DNA of 64,000 nucleotides, taken from assembly GCF_001316245.1 (NCBI RefSeq), contig NZ_BBDM01000016.1, positions 1-64,000 on the forward strand, read 5' to 3'. This document shows positions 48,556 to 58,292 of the stretch, in pieces. This DNA is from Vulcanisaeta sp. JCM 14467 (GTDB taxonomy: Archaea > Thermoproteota > Thermoprotei > Thermoproteales > Thermocladiaceae). A program made the translations under genes and the position numbers. Position 1 is the stretch's first letter; each line of letters begins with the position of its first letter. Under the pieces are notes generated by a model that saw nothing but the letters and a program-made list of their open reading frames with translations, ran no database searches and was not told the DNA's origin.

Positions 48556-48786
48556 TTACGTGATCCAGACCCTAGCCCTCCTAAGCACGTCAATGAAGCC
48601 CTCAAGGTCAAGCCCAGACAACTTCTGCGCCAGTCTCAGGTCGCCGGTCTCGATGAATAACACCACGGCACTCCTAACCCTTGGCGGTAATGAGTTTATG
48701 AACTCCCAATCAGCCTCAGCCCTCCTAACCCTCCTTGCCTCCTCCTCCCTATCTTTCAATTCCTTAATTACTTCCTCAGAAACCAT
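48556..48786 (-). CDS. Small helical protein, antitoxin-like
   Basis: 76 residues: a charged helix (EEVIKELKDREEEARRVRRAEADWEFINSL), then LPPRVRSAVVLFIETGDLRLAQKLSGLDLEGFIDVLRRA. The latter resembles the helix-turn-helix of UPF0175-type antitoxins (a Leu-rich helix, LAQKL-SGLDLEGF). No partner toxin is adjacent. It converges with the retropepsin-like gene with only 1 nt between stop codons, which suggests that the two belong together or share a terminator region. Confidence 0.55.
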   Translation of the reverse strand: MVSEEVIKELKDREEEARRVRRAEADWEFINSLPPRVRSAVVLFIETGDLRLAQKLSGLDLEGFIDVLRRARVWIT

Positions 48787-48805
48787 TACTTAACTATTAT
48801 AATGA

Positions 48806-49279
48806 TTAATCAGTTGTATTAAAACCTACCCTAGGAATTAAGTGCCTAATCAACTCATTATCCAAGGCCCTGGGCGACTCGGCATAGACGCGAGCACCGA
48901 GGCTCAGGGCCTCCCTGAGTATGGCCTCGCCGTCCGTTTCGGCATTAACCACGTTTATAAGCAGGGCATAGTCAATGGAGCCAGGCCTAATGGGTAGTAA
49001 CGCGGCGTCTGCGCAGACGATATCCGCATTGGGCAGGGAGTTGGCGTACCTAAGGACCCCGCAGGCAATGTCCAGGCACACGTACTGCGCGGCCGAGCCT
49101 GATAGTAACCCTGCCCCAACACCAACCCCACAGCCAATGTCTAGGATCCTCAAGCCCCTAGTCCTCAGGGCCTCGGCGGCCTTAAGGTAGCCGAGCACGC
49201 TATCCCTTAGGTACAGATCCAGGTACCTCATGCCCAATGTCTCGTAGTATTCACGCACTTGGAGCTTATAGCTAAGCAT
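48806..49279 (-). CDS. SAM-dependent methyltransferase, class I
   Basis: 157 residues. Motif I is ILDIGCGVGVGAGLL (SAM-binding glycine loop). Motif II is YVCLDIACGVLRYA. Motif III/IV is ADIVCADAALLPIRPGSIDYALLINVVN. This is the Methyltransf_11 pattern. It is short and truncated after the fifth strand, ending IPRVGFNTTD, so the last strands may be missing. Target unknown. Confidence 0.82.
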   Translation of the reverse strand: MLSYKLQVREYYETLGMRYLDLYLRDSVLGYLKAAEALRTRGLRILDIGCGVGVGAGLLSGSAAQYVCLDIACGVLRYANSLPNADIVCADAALLPIRPGSIDYALLINVVNAETDGEAILREALSLGARVYAESPRALDNELIRHLIPRVGFNTTD

Positions 49280-49335
49280 GACTATGGTTAAGCCACGGCG
49301 TTAGAATTTAGCCCTTACCCAATGCGTAGCCACGC

Positions 49336-50498
49336 CTAACGAGCCCTACCTCTGTACATTAGGTATATTGCCAGGTCGTAAGCGGTCTTTAAGGAGCCAC
49401 TGATTATGAATGGCAGGGAGTAGAACCCATTCGCCACCAAGTCACCAACTATCAAGGGCCCTGGCAGGGAACTAACACTCCTCGCAGTATTCGTCACAGC
49501 ATTCGCAGAAACCCTCGCATCATCACTGAATATCTCAGCCATAAAGGCCTGCCTAGTCGGAACATCCATCTGAGAAACACTCTGCCTAAGCAGGAGGAAG
49601 GCTAGGCTTCCCTGGAATGAACCTGCGAGTGGCACGAGTATTAGGAACACGTTAGAAACAATGTGTGTATACACCATAGTCCTCAGGTTACCAATCCTCT
49701 CCGCAATTAGAGGCGCAATGACCAGTGAGATCGCCGTAACCACGTTAACGGCCATAAACGCAACGCCCAACTCCCTAAGGGATACTCCATAACGAATATA
49801 GAACCAATAGGACAGCAGGGACTGAGACACCAAACCACCGCCAAAGGCATCTAAGGAGAATAACACCGACAAGTTCCTAATATCGGCAACAGCCCTACCC
49901 AAACCCCTAAGCCCAAAGGCCCTCCTACCAGCCTCAATACCACCCAACACGGTGTAGGTCATGAACATGATTAGGCCGGCCACCGCATAAACCAGGTACA
50001 TAGACCTAACAAGAACCAACTCATTCCCCAGGTAGGCGGGTATTGAGGATGCCAGGGCTCCCAGCGAGGATGCCGAGTAACCAACTAGGTTGTAAATACC
50101 CAAGACCCTACCCAACCCATCACCCACAAACCTGGGCAACACACCAACCTCAACGGATTGGTAAGGCCCAGTCTCAGTACCGTGGTGCTTATATTCCCAA
50201 TGAATAGGGCGAGGGCAAGTATTGGGTATAGCGAGGATGAGTATAGGAGGATGCCCGAAATAAACGTGAGGAAACTAAAGATGAGTAACAACCTCCTCCT
50301 ACCAATCACATCGCCAAACCACGTCAATAATAAGTTCGAGGTAGCGTTACCAAGGACCACGAGAAACAAAGCCACACCAACGTACATCGGCGAAAAACCC
50401 AGCATTGCCAGGTAAATGGGCGTCAGGACACTAACGAGGCCGAAGGCGAAGGTCCTCAACCCCTTAACAAACAAAATTAAGTAAACACTCCTATGCAT
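49336..50498 (-). CDS. Major facilitator superfamily transporter, one frameshift
   Basis: ATG 50498 opens MHRSVYLILFVKGLRTFAFGLVSVLTPIYLAMLGFSP. Motif A appears as GDVIGRRRLLLIFSFLTF. The frame breaks near 50145; one restored base continues SVEVGVLPRFVGDGLGRVLGIYNLVGYSASSLGAL to the end at 49336, with QMDVPTRQAFMAEIF, a segment typical of archaeal multidrug-type MFS members. About 388 residues and 12 helices. Substrate unknown. Confidence 0.86.
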
Positions 50499-50596
50499 CC
50501 TGGCTTAAATCCATGAGTTGTTAAAAATTAAAGAATACCACAGGCGGGCAGCACCTAATAAAGTAATAAAGGGATGTGTTGCCAGTGCTTAATTGA

Positions 50597-51335
50597 ATGA
50601 GTTGTGCATTAAGGATTGAAAAACTAATCGTGAGGTACGGGAGTAAGGTCGCCGTCAACGGCCTAAGCACATGTGTTAGGCAAGGAGAGACCTACTGTTT
50701 GCTCGGCCCAAATGGGGCAGGCAAGACATCAACTATAAAGGCCGTTCTTGGTCTCGTTAGGTATGAGGGAACCATAGACATACTCGGCATGGGCCCACCA
50801 AGGCCTGAGGTCATGAATTACGTAGGCGCAGTCCTAGAGTCGCCATTGATTCTGGAGACTTTGAGCCCAAGGGACTTCCTGGAGTTCGTGGGGTCTGTCA
50901 GGGGTGTCAGGGACCCAAAATACGTGGAGACCCTGGTCAGGGCGTTGGGCCTTGAGGAATTCATCGATAAGCCAATAATGTCTCTCTCGGCCGGCAATAG
51001 GCAGAGGGTGGCTATCGTAGCTGCCCTAATGCATAGGCCGAGACTCCTACTCATGGATGAGCTTCAACTACCTTGATGCCAAGTCCGTGAGGGTTGTTAA
51101 GGAGTTGATGCAGAGACACCTTGAGTCTGGCGGTTCAATACTATTCACGACGCACATAATGGAGGTCGCAGAGAGGGTTTGCACCAGGATTGGCATTATC
51201 AATGAGGGTAGGCTAGTAATGGAGGGCACGCCGACAGAGATAATGAACGCGGTCAATGCAGGTAGCCTTGAGGAGGCATTCCTAAGGGCTATTAGGGCTG
51301 AGGATGAGATTAGGGGTTTGCTCGAGGGTTTGTGA
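50597..51335 (+). CDS. ABC transporter ATPase, one frameshift
   Basis: Walker A is LLGPNGAGKTSTIKAVLG, the signature SLSAGNRQRVAI and Walker B RLLLMDEPFNYLD. The last is recovered by restoring one C near 51062. The H-loop is FTTHIMEVAERVC. The short length (about 246 residues) and the form of the DrrA-like C-terminus (EGRLVMEGTPTEIM) are those of ABC-2 export systems. It is followed with a 4-nt overlap by the membrane subunit. Confidence 0.9.
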
Positions 51336-52881
51336 CTATGAATACTTGGGAATTGGGTGAGTTGGTTTATAGGGAATTGATTGTGCAGGCGATAACCCAG
51401 GCCAGGAGGACTGGGGCTAGGCCCATCAGGGTTGATAGGTTGGTTGGTGGTTATAGGGTAATTAAGGTAATGGCTTCGGTAATGGTTACGACATACCTAC
51501 TCACTCCATTAATCATCGCCCTAACCACGCATTGGAGGGGTTTAACCAATATTTACCAATCACCACCCTATGAATACCTAACGATGTACTTCATAATACT
51601 CATGACCTACATGCTACTAATGCCAATCGTAACCTCGGTAATGGGCTACCCAACAATTGGCGACCTACTCAGGTCCCTGGGCCTCGGCGAGGGTGTCATA
51701 AGCTTGCCGCCATAATATCAATTGTGAGGGCTATCGACATACCACTAACATCGTCGATCGTAACCGCTGCCGTAGTGGCGATAATAATTCACGCACCATC
51801 GCCGATCCTCATCACAGCCCAGGCCTTATTACTCGGTCTATTGAGTCCATTAATGGGTATCATCGCCCTAGACACGGTGGTCAGGATGAGAGGCTCCATC
51901 AATGCACTACTGACGAGGACCCTAATCATCATTATAAACTCAATACCCTGGGTCGTCGCACTCACACTCCTATTACTCAGTGAGGACCCGGGCATTGTAA
52001 GCCCAGGGATTGCCCAATACATACCGCTAATTAGTGACCCATTGGTCATGACGCGCACACCGGCGCTTGCGAGTTCGGTGATAACCACAGTAGCACTGGC
52101 TGTATTGGATACGTACCTATTAATTACCGCTGGGCCCAGACTACTAACGCCAAGGCTACCAGGCGGCCCTGAATCATTAATCACTGTCAACAAGCCACTC
52201 AGGGAGCTCAGGTTTAGGGGTGCCTTTGCAGGTCTCGTCAGGTACTACATGAGGCAGTTAATTAGTGCCAGGGGATCCCTGGGAATGGTCATTGGGGGAC
52301 TACTAATGGCCGTGTTCCTATACGCATCCCTAGCCGCATCAATGAATAGCCTAAGCCAGTTTGAGTTGGTGATTGGTGTTATGGCGTACGTGGCTCCACT
52401 GGCCTTCATAACCTCATTCCTACCAGTCATGATGTACAACGCCGAGTACTCAGCACTACCAATAATACTCACAATGCCAATAACGCCAGTCAGGAGGATG
52501 CTGGCTAAGATACCTATGGCGTTGATCGCCTACTACGTACTTACGTCACCAATAATTGCAATACTCACGGCGCTGCACTACACGTTAACCATACCACCAA
52601 TACTCGCCCTAGCCACCTCGCCACTGGCCTCCACGGTCATGGCCGCAGTAATATTCCAACTGGAGGTCAGGGACTACCTAAACGGTTCCCAAGACCTAGC
52701 CATACTAAACCTCGTGAACACAATACTCATAATCACAGCAACCTCAATACCAATAATAACCTTCATCGCAGCCCAGGTAATTACGGCAAGCATCACCTAC
52801 TCAACAATGGACATGGCAATAACGGGCATTACTGAAACAGGGTTATTAACCCTAATATTGATCACCCTAGTTAGGGGATAA
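51332..52881 (+). CDS. ABC transporter membrane subunit, one frameshift
   Basis: GTG 51332 overlaps the ATPase stop (an ATG lies 6 nt further). The first frame has two membrane helices and a cytosolic start with YRELIVQAITQARRTG. One base restored near 51705 (ISLAAIISIVRAIDIPLTSS) leads into the second frame, giving about 516 residues and twelve or so helices. An internal part (FRGAFAGLVRYYMRQLISARGSLGMVIGG) resembles the first cytosolic segment, suggesting two ABC-2-like halves fused. Substrate unknown; export of lipid, peptide or drug is possible. Confidence 0.75.
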
Positions 52882-52894
52882 CCCCTGGACAATT

Positions 52895-53488
52895 TCACTG
52901 CTTCTGCTGGGCCTTGGCCTGGGCAGTCTTCTTGCCACCACTCAACTCCTCCTCAATCCACTCAAGCTTACCAAGCATTGGCTGCCTAAGGGTTAGGCTA
53001 ACCCTAACCACGTCCCTATTACCCGCCGTCACATAACTCACCCCAACCACACGGGCCCTAACCACGTCGCCCCTACCAAGCCTACGCCTACTACGCTCAC
53101 CAACGAAGGCACCGCTCTGCTTGTCGTAAAGGACCACGTTATCCTCCATCATCTGGGTCCTATGGATAAGGGCATCAATTGGCCCAATCCTAATGAAGGC
53201 TCCGAAGTCCTCAGTCCTAACAACCTCACCCTCAACAACCTCATTAATAAGTGGCGTGTAGACCAACGCCTTAAAACGAACCCTGTTGTAGGTCGCGCCA
53301 TCACCAAATATGACAATGCCCCTCTTACTAACCTCAACGTCGAAAATCGCCACGTAAACACCCACATCCCTCTCAACCCTACCCACGTACTCACCCCACA
53401 AAACCTCAAAGGCAACCCTCTCCAACGGCTCACCAAACCTACTCGGTGGAATCCTAATGTAGTCCTCAAGGGTCAAAACCCTAAACAT
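52895..53488 (-). CDS. rpo7: RNA polymerase subunit Rpo7 (E')
   Basis: 197 residues. The N-terminal RNP-like domain reads MFRVLTLEDYIRIPPSRFGEPLERVAFEVLWGEYVGRV, and the S1/OB domain reads GEVVRTEDFGAFIRIGPIDALIHRTQMMEDNV, the usual Rpo7 signature. With Rpo4 it forms the stalk that binds nascent RNA. The C-terminal tail (GGKKTAQAKAQQKQ) is a low-complexity extension. The expected downstream partner, spt4 (rpoE''), is not adjacent. The frame is intact and starts at ATG 53488 behind GTTTATTAAAAC. Confidence 0.94.
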   Translation of the reverse strand: MFRVLTLEDYIRIPPSRFGEPLERVAFEVLWGEYVGRVERDVGVYVAIFDVEVSKRGIVIFGDGATYNRVRFKALVYTPLINEVVEGEVVRTEDFGAFIRIGPIDALIHRTQMMEDNVVLYDKQSGAFVGERSRRRLGRGDVVRARVVGVSYVTAGNRDVVRVSLTLRQPMLGKLEWIEEELSGGKKTAQAKAQQKQ

Positions 53489-53522
53489 GCACGAACCGTT
53501 TTAATAAACCCCTTAAAAAAAA

Positions 53523-53930
53523 CTAATCCAGCCCAAAAACCTCCCTCCACGGCCTACCCTCCTCAACCATCTTAAGTATCAAGACCCTGACCTTCTCAAG
53601 GCAGGTCAACAAATCCCTACTAAGCATGTCAGCAATCATAGGGCTCGCCACAGACGCTATTAAGCTTGAGGATGCCACAATCGCCATGTACCTGGCAAGG
53701 ACAAACTCATTACTAAGCCCAACAACCCTCTCCATAACCCTCCAGGCATTGGTAAGGGCATCACCGCCACAATCAACGCCGAGGGCACCACAGGACCTGT
53801 TGAGAACCTCAATACACAGCCTGGCCAAGCCACTAATGACTGATTGGCCATCACCACTAATGACCTCGCTAATCCTGCCAGGCAACTCATCCCTTAGGTA
53901 CTTAATTAACTCTTCATCCCTCCTAATCAT
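53523..53930 (-). CDS. Unknown helical protein next to aIF1
   Basis: 135 residues, all-helical: LIKYLRDELPGRISEVI, then SVISGLARLCIEVLNRSCGALGVDCGGDALTNAWRVMERVVG. It starts 2 nt after the aIF1 stop, so it is co-transcribed. The sequence has conserved-looking Cys and Gly but I do not recognise it. A role in RNA or protein synthesis is only suggested by the neighbours. Confidence 0.6.
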   Translation of the reverse strand: MIRRDEELIKYLRDELPGRISEVISGDGQSVISGLARLCIEVLNRSCGALGVDCGGDALTNAWRVMERVVGLSNEFVLARYMAIVASSSLIASVASPMIADMLSRDLLTCLEKVRVLILKMVEEGRPWREVFGLD

Positions 53931-53932
53931 GG

Positions 53933-54286
53933 CTAAGTCTCCACGATAGTCTCATCAACAAGTATGTTCTCCTCCCTAAACCCCATCTCAATGAGTAGCT
54001 TCTTAACCCTCTGCCTCTGGTCACCCTGAACCTCGATCGTGTTCTCCTTAACGGTACCACCAGCCGCAAGCCTACGCTTAAGCTCCTTGGCAATGCCATT
54101 AATGTCTATCGCCTTAACATCGGAACTATCAAACTCAATAACAGTGACCAGGTGTCTCTTCCTCCTCTCAACCCTAACCCTAACCAACGCCTGCTCCTTA
54201 GCGATCTCAGCCTCCGCACCACTCTCACCACCAAGCACCGACGAAAGCAACTCATCAACTATGTCTCCCTGACCCTCCCCACTCAT
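53933..54286 (-). CDS. Translation initiation factor aIF1 (SUI1)
   Basis: 117 residues. The N-terminal tail (MSGEGQGDIVDELLSSVLGG) is followed by the SUI1 domain: RHLVTVIEFDSSDVKAIDINGIAKELKRRLAAGGTVKENTIEVQGDQRQRVKKLL. The run AAGGTVKENTIEVQGD is the family hallmark. It aids start codon selection on the small ribosomal subunit. ATG 54286 is leaderless behind box A ATATAAATAC (about 54308-54317). The frame is intact. Confidence 0.95.
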   Translation of the reverse strand: MSGEGQGDIVDELLSSVLGGESGAEAEIAKEQALVRVRVERRKRHLVTVIEFDSSDVKAIDINGIAKELKRRLAAGGTVKENTIEVQGDQRQRVKKLLIEMGFREENILVDETIVET

Positions 54287-54314
54287 GGACCGAGTAACTA
54301 ACTAGTACATGTAT

Positions 54315-54923
54315 TTATATCTTTTGCGTCCAGGAAAGGTAAGCATCAACCACAACCACGGAGGAACCACCAAGGTCAATAAATATCCTACCACCAACAC
54401 TAACAAGGCCCGTGTAAACAAGGAGGAAACGCACCGACTGGTTAGGCGCCACGTCGAAGGACGCTAGGCAATCCAACGGCGCAGAAACATCAACAACGCC
54501 ACCAGCGACATCCCTAGTTATGGCAATGGGTCTCGGGAAATCAAGGCCCCTTGGCAGGTCCCAAAGATCAAGCGGTGGATTCAGCGGCCGAGACCTACAG
54601 CCCAGGGCCCTGCGGCCAACCACGGAAACGCCAACCACGTAATCACCAACCAGGAAACCAAGGACCAGGTCAAACCAGGGCTTGTCAATAGGCCCGTCAA
54701 TGACCACGCCCCTAACTGTTAAGCCGTTTATTGGGTACTCACGGCCAAGGTCGACGAGGGTGAACCAGGGAACGGCCTGAATTGGCAGTAGGTACTTATC
54801 ACCAACCCTCCTAGCCCCAAACCTCCTACCAAGGTCAACACTGGAAGCCCTAAACAGAGCCTCAAGCTCGTCCAGGGAAATCGCCGTGAACCTACCGCCG
54901 AACTGCCTAACAACCATAACCAT
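54315..54923 (-). CDS. Unknown beta-rich protein coupled to MTA phosphorylase
   Basis: ATG 54923 overlaps the TGA of the phosphorylase gene (TGATG), giving 202 residues. The protein has many short strands (YLLPIQAVPWFTLVDLG, LVLGFLVGDYVVGVSVVG) and a Pro-rich middle (RPLNPPLDLWDLPRGLDFPRP). There is no signal peptide. The coupling suggests a role near methionine salvage, but no catalytic motif is seen and I do not recognise the family. Confidence 0.55.
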   Translation of the reverse strand: MVMVVRQFGGRFTAISLDELEALFRASSVDLGRRFGARRVGDKYLLPIQAVPWFTLVDLGREYPINGLTVRGVVIDGPIDKPWFDLVLGFLVGDYVVGVSVVGRRALGCRSRPLNPPLDLWDLPRGLDFPRPIAITRDVAGGVVDVSAPLDCLASFDVAPNQSVRFLLVYTGLVSVGGRIFIDLGGSSVVVVDAYLSWTQKI

Positions 54924-55779
54924 CAAACACAGGCATTTTTAAGAGCCTCCTCGCACTTGACATGAACATCCCTTGGAGTCCTAGGTATAACATTAAGCAG
55001 CACCTTACGGGCAAGCTCAAGCTTCTCACTCATAACCCTCTCCACGAGCTCAGCCGTAACCGCCTGACGCGGCACCCAAATGTCGTAGTCAGTCACCAGG
55101 GCAAGCAGTGAATAGCACATGCCGAGCTCACGCACCAGGTTGATCTCGGGCACGAGGGTCATACCAATAATGTCACAGCCATAGACATCCCTCCAAACCC
55201 TGGACTCAGCCTTAGTACTAAACCTCGGACCCTCAATACACACGTAGCACCCACCAAGGTGAGTCTTATTAACCTTCGAGGCCTCCTCATAGAGAAGTTG
55301 ATTAATAACGGGGTTAAACGGCTCGAGACCAATCTGTATATGGCATGTCCTTGGGCCGTCAAAGAACGTGTACTCCCTGCCCTTAGTCGCGTCGAAGAAT
55401 TGGTCGGGAATAACGAAGTCACCAGGCGCAAAGTCCTGCCTAAGACTACCAACAGCACTAACACCAATCACAACCTTAACACCGAGAGCCCACAAAGCCC
55501 AGGCATTAGCCTATACGGTATCCTGTGCGGTGGGTACCTATGTCCACGCCCATGCCTAGGCAAGAAGGCAACCCACTCACTACCAACCCTACCAATAACC
55601 ACATTATCACTTGGAAGACCATAAGGCGTGTGGAGCTGAACCTCGAAGTACTCACTGAAGAACCCAGCCTCATAAAGACCACTACCACCAATAACACCAA
55701 CGTAAGGCAACGAATCAATACCCAACTCACCCGGGCTGACGGGTGCCCTCGTAACCGTCAACTTCCTAACCTCAACCAC
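54923..55779 (-). CDS. mtnP: S-methyl-5'-thioadenosine phosphorylase, one frameshift
   Basis: It cleaves MTA with phosphate to adenine and methylthioribose-1-phosphate (methionine salvage). Conserved parts are [35 protein letters not shown] (phosphate and base contacts) and, after one base restored near 55500, [36 protein letters not shown], then [37 protein letters not shown] 55779 is preferred because box A CTTTTAAGG (about 55800-55809) lies 24 nt before it; the open frame beyond it is upstream of the promoter. About 285 residues. Confidence 0.9.
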
Positions 55780-55831
55780 GGTAAGGCAGGTAAAAGAAAC
55801 CTTAAAAGCGTTACCCAACAAAAAGGCAGGA

Positions 55832-56395
55832 TCACAAACCACCAACCCTACCAAGCCCCTCCCTCAAGGTCTTTAGGGCGTTCTCAAGCTCGTCACCCCA
55901 CCTGACCTTCGGCTTCAACTCCTCGACCCTCCTGACCAATTCATTAATCAGTAGTTTAATGTCTATTGCCGCTTCCTCCCTATTCCTGTACTTACTCACG
56001 GCCATGTCAGGGTCAGGGCCATTATGCTGGTAATCATGAAGATCAAGCGCAATGCTGGTCCATGCTGACATATTACGATGACCAATCTCCTCGAGCATCT
56101 GTGACAGGGCCTTCATCCTACTCGTCGGAACCCTTGGAACAGCCCTATTAATTAGCCACTGTCTCTCCTCATCGCTTCTGACCAACTTAAGTAATTTATC
56201 AAGCTCGAGCTTAAGTAGGGCCGCCAACAGAGCACGCCAAGCCTGAAAAACCTTACCAGCAGCATTCCTAACCAAGCCATCCTCAAGGAATTTAACGGCG
56301 AGAGACGCCTCAACCAAAGACTCAAGAAGCCTCGCATTTACATAATCCTCACTCGTCGGCTTAGACAACGGCTTCTCTATTGTTTCCGCACACAT
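55832..56395 (-). CDS. PaREP1-family protein, paralog 1 of 3
   Basis: ATG 56395 ([18 protein letters not shown]) is leaderless behind GGTATTTAAGGGG, giving 187 residues. Core motif: [44 protein letters not shown], the PaREP1/PaREP8 pattern of HEPN-like helices in Thermoproteales. Later [22 protein letters not shown] and [23 protein letters not shown] are shared with the next two genes. No HEPN R-x4-6-H site is evident. The function is unknown. Such proteins multiply in these genomes, often near MNT-type nucleotidyltransferases. Confidence 0.78.
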   Translation of the reverse strand: MCAETIEKPLSKPTSEDYVNARLLESLVEASLAVKFLEDGLVRNAAGKVFQAWRALLAALLKLELDKLLKLVRSDEERQWLINRAVPRVPTSRMKALSQMLEEIGHRNMSAWTSIALDLHDYQHNGPDPDMAVSKYRNREEAAIDIKLLINELVRRVEELKPKVRWGDELENALKTLREGLGRVGGL

Positions 56396-56456
56396 CGTGG
56401 TGTTGGTTAATCCCCTTAAATACCTATTGACCATGTCCCAACCACGCCCAGGGTCA

Positions 56457-57025
56457 TTACGGGCCTTGACTCCCCGACTTACTCAATTCCTCCTTTAATG
56501 CATTGAGTGCATTCTCGAGTTGGTCACTCCACTTAACCCTCTGCTTCAAATCCTCAACCCTCCTAACCAACTCCCTAACCAACCCAATCACGGCAATAGC
56601 GCCTCACCCCTATCCCTAAACTTCGACACCGCCATGTCAGGGTCCGGACCATTGTACTGATAATCATGGAGCTCCAGGGCCAATGACGTATTTGCCAGGA
56701 GCCCAACATGGCCAATCTTCTCAAGCATTTGCGAGAGCCTAACCAACCTAGTAGTCGGAACCCTAGGCACAGCCCTATTGACCAGCCACTTCCTCTCCTC
56801 ATCCGTTCTAACCAATTGAACCAACCTATCCAACTCAAGCCTCAGTAACGCCGCCATTAAGGCACGCCAGGATTGAAAAACCTTACCGGCAGCATTACGA
56901 ACCAAGCCACGGCCAAGGAACTCAAGGGCCAATTGCGCCTCGACAATGGACTCAAGCAACCTAGCACCCACGTAATCCTCCGTGGTTGGTTTGGGTAATG
57001 GCTTCTCAAGGACCTCGGCATCCAC
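56457..57025 (-). CDS. PaREP1-family protein, paralog 2 of 3, one frameshift
   Basis: GTG 57025 (DAEVLEKPLPKPTTEDY) is leaderless behind the same type of box A (GGTATTTAAGTGGGG, near 57045). The first frame stops after GEALLP at 56588. Restoring one base continues AIAVIGLVRELVRRVEDLKQRVKWSDQLENALNALKEELSK to TAA at 56457, matching paralog 1 over its full length. About 190 residues. Homologous promoters as well as coding regions show that the unit was duplicated with its control region. Confidence 0.76.
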
Positions 57026-57120
57026 AAACAATGACCAACCAACCCCACTTAAATACCCATCGCCAACGCCCCAATCACTAACCGCACCATGCACTCCGCC
57101 AGCATTGAGGACCAACACAA

Positions 57121-57683
57121 CTACCTAATCACCACCCTACCCAACTCCTCACCCAACGCCTTAAACGCCGCCTCAAGCTCATCACCCCACCTAACCCTCG
57201 TCCTCAACCCATCCACCCTACCCAACAACTCCCTGACCAACATAACCACGGCAACCGCAGCCTCATACCTACTCCTAAACTTAGACAGGACCAAGTCCGG
57301 GTCAGGACCATTATACTGATAATCATGCAGATTAAGTACGGTGTCTGTTACGAAGTAAATCCCCGAATAACCAACCTCCTCAAGCATCTGCGATAAAGCC
57401 CTCATCCTACTCGTTGGCACCCTTGGTACGGCTTTGTCCACGAGCCACTTCCTCTCATCCTCACTCCTCACGACCTGCAACAACTTATCCAACTCGAGCC
57501 TAAGCAGGGCCGCTAGTAACGCTCTCCATGCCTGGAAAGCCTTACCAGCCGCATTCCTAACCAGGCCCCTATCCAGGAACTCAAGGGCTAGCCTAGCTCG
57601 ATTAGTGACTCGAGTAACCTCGCACCCGCATAATCCTCCATCGTAGGCTTAGGCAAAGGCCTCTCAATGGCTTCCACATCCAC
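57121..57683 (-). CDS. PaREP1-family protein, paralog 3 of 3, one frameshift
   Basis: GTG 57683 (or 57677) opens VDVEAIERPLPKPTMEDYAGARLLESLIE. A missing G near 57600 stops it. With it restored the frame continues [65 protein letters not shown]-like sequence to TAG 57121. Same architecture as the two neighbours, with somewhat greater divergence in the second half (GIYFVTDTVLNLHDYQYNGPDPDLVLSKF). Its upstream DNA abuts a relic of an ATPase gene. Confidence 0.74.
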
Positions 57684-57704
57684 AGGTAGTACCTAACCAG
57701 CTCC

Positions 57705-57844
57705 TTAAAATACCTTAAGGCCCACCAACACCATGACGACCCAACTACCCCGTGAATACCTCCTAATCAACGCATCATAATCAACCTCCGCATCCCTACC
57801 AAAGAGCTCATCCCTAGACTCCTTAGGTGAAGGTCAAAGAGCAC
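57705..57844 (-). pseudogene. N-terminal relic of an archaeal-type AAA ATPase
   Basis: GTG 57844, behind box A CCTTTATAAT (about 57860-57869), begins VLFDL. With one base restored it continues SPKESRDELFGRDAEV, the fixed N-terminal motif of the archaeal ATPase family (PF01637). The reading ends RGSWVVMVLVGLKVF then stop, just where the Walker A loop should begin. The remaining 300 or so residues are absent, replaced by the PaREP1 gene. This is a truncated remnant left by a deletion. Confidence 0.55.
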
Positions 57845-58292
57845 TGCAGACACACCAATTATAAAGGCATCTCCCTTAGAAAAAACAACGACATCTCACA
57901 AAATCATAAACCACACAACGAACAACCATACAACAGACAGGGCAACACACGCCACGCAGGAAAATCCAAGAAAGCCAGGAAGGGTAATGGCTGGGCATGA
58001 CTAGGATCATCGAGAACGCAGACCCAAACCTGGGAATCGACATAATTCACGAGACAATGACCAAAACACTAACCACCTAATAATACTCACACTCTCCACT
58101 TAATTACACCACCCTACGTATTCGCCATAAAACACATGCATACCCAACACTCAACAATCACTTTAAACCTGCAGAATAAAGCGCGACCCACTAATACCCA
58201 CGCAGCAATCAACATCTCCAGTCAAGGTCAATTAAGGGCTTAATCCAGGGCAACAATACTTATTACAAGCTTTACAGGGATTAACTACTAAG
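57845..58292. other. Gene-poor stretch before the PLD gene
   Basis: About 450 nt. Apart from the relic's promoter I see no gene. It is A/C-rich on the plus strand (ACACAACGAACAACCATACA) and holds no repeat that I can support. A plausible box A for the next gene, ACTTATTACAAG, is at about 58258-58268. Confidence 0.45.

Noticed and set aside
53149-53575. Overlapping frames antisense to or inside rpo7
   Set aside because: They are shadows of the well-conserved Rpo7 frame, which matches the family over its whole length.
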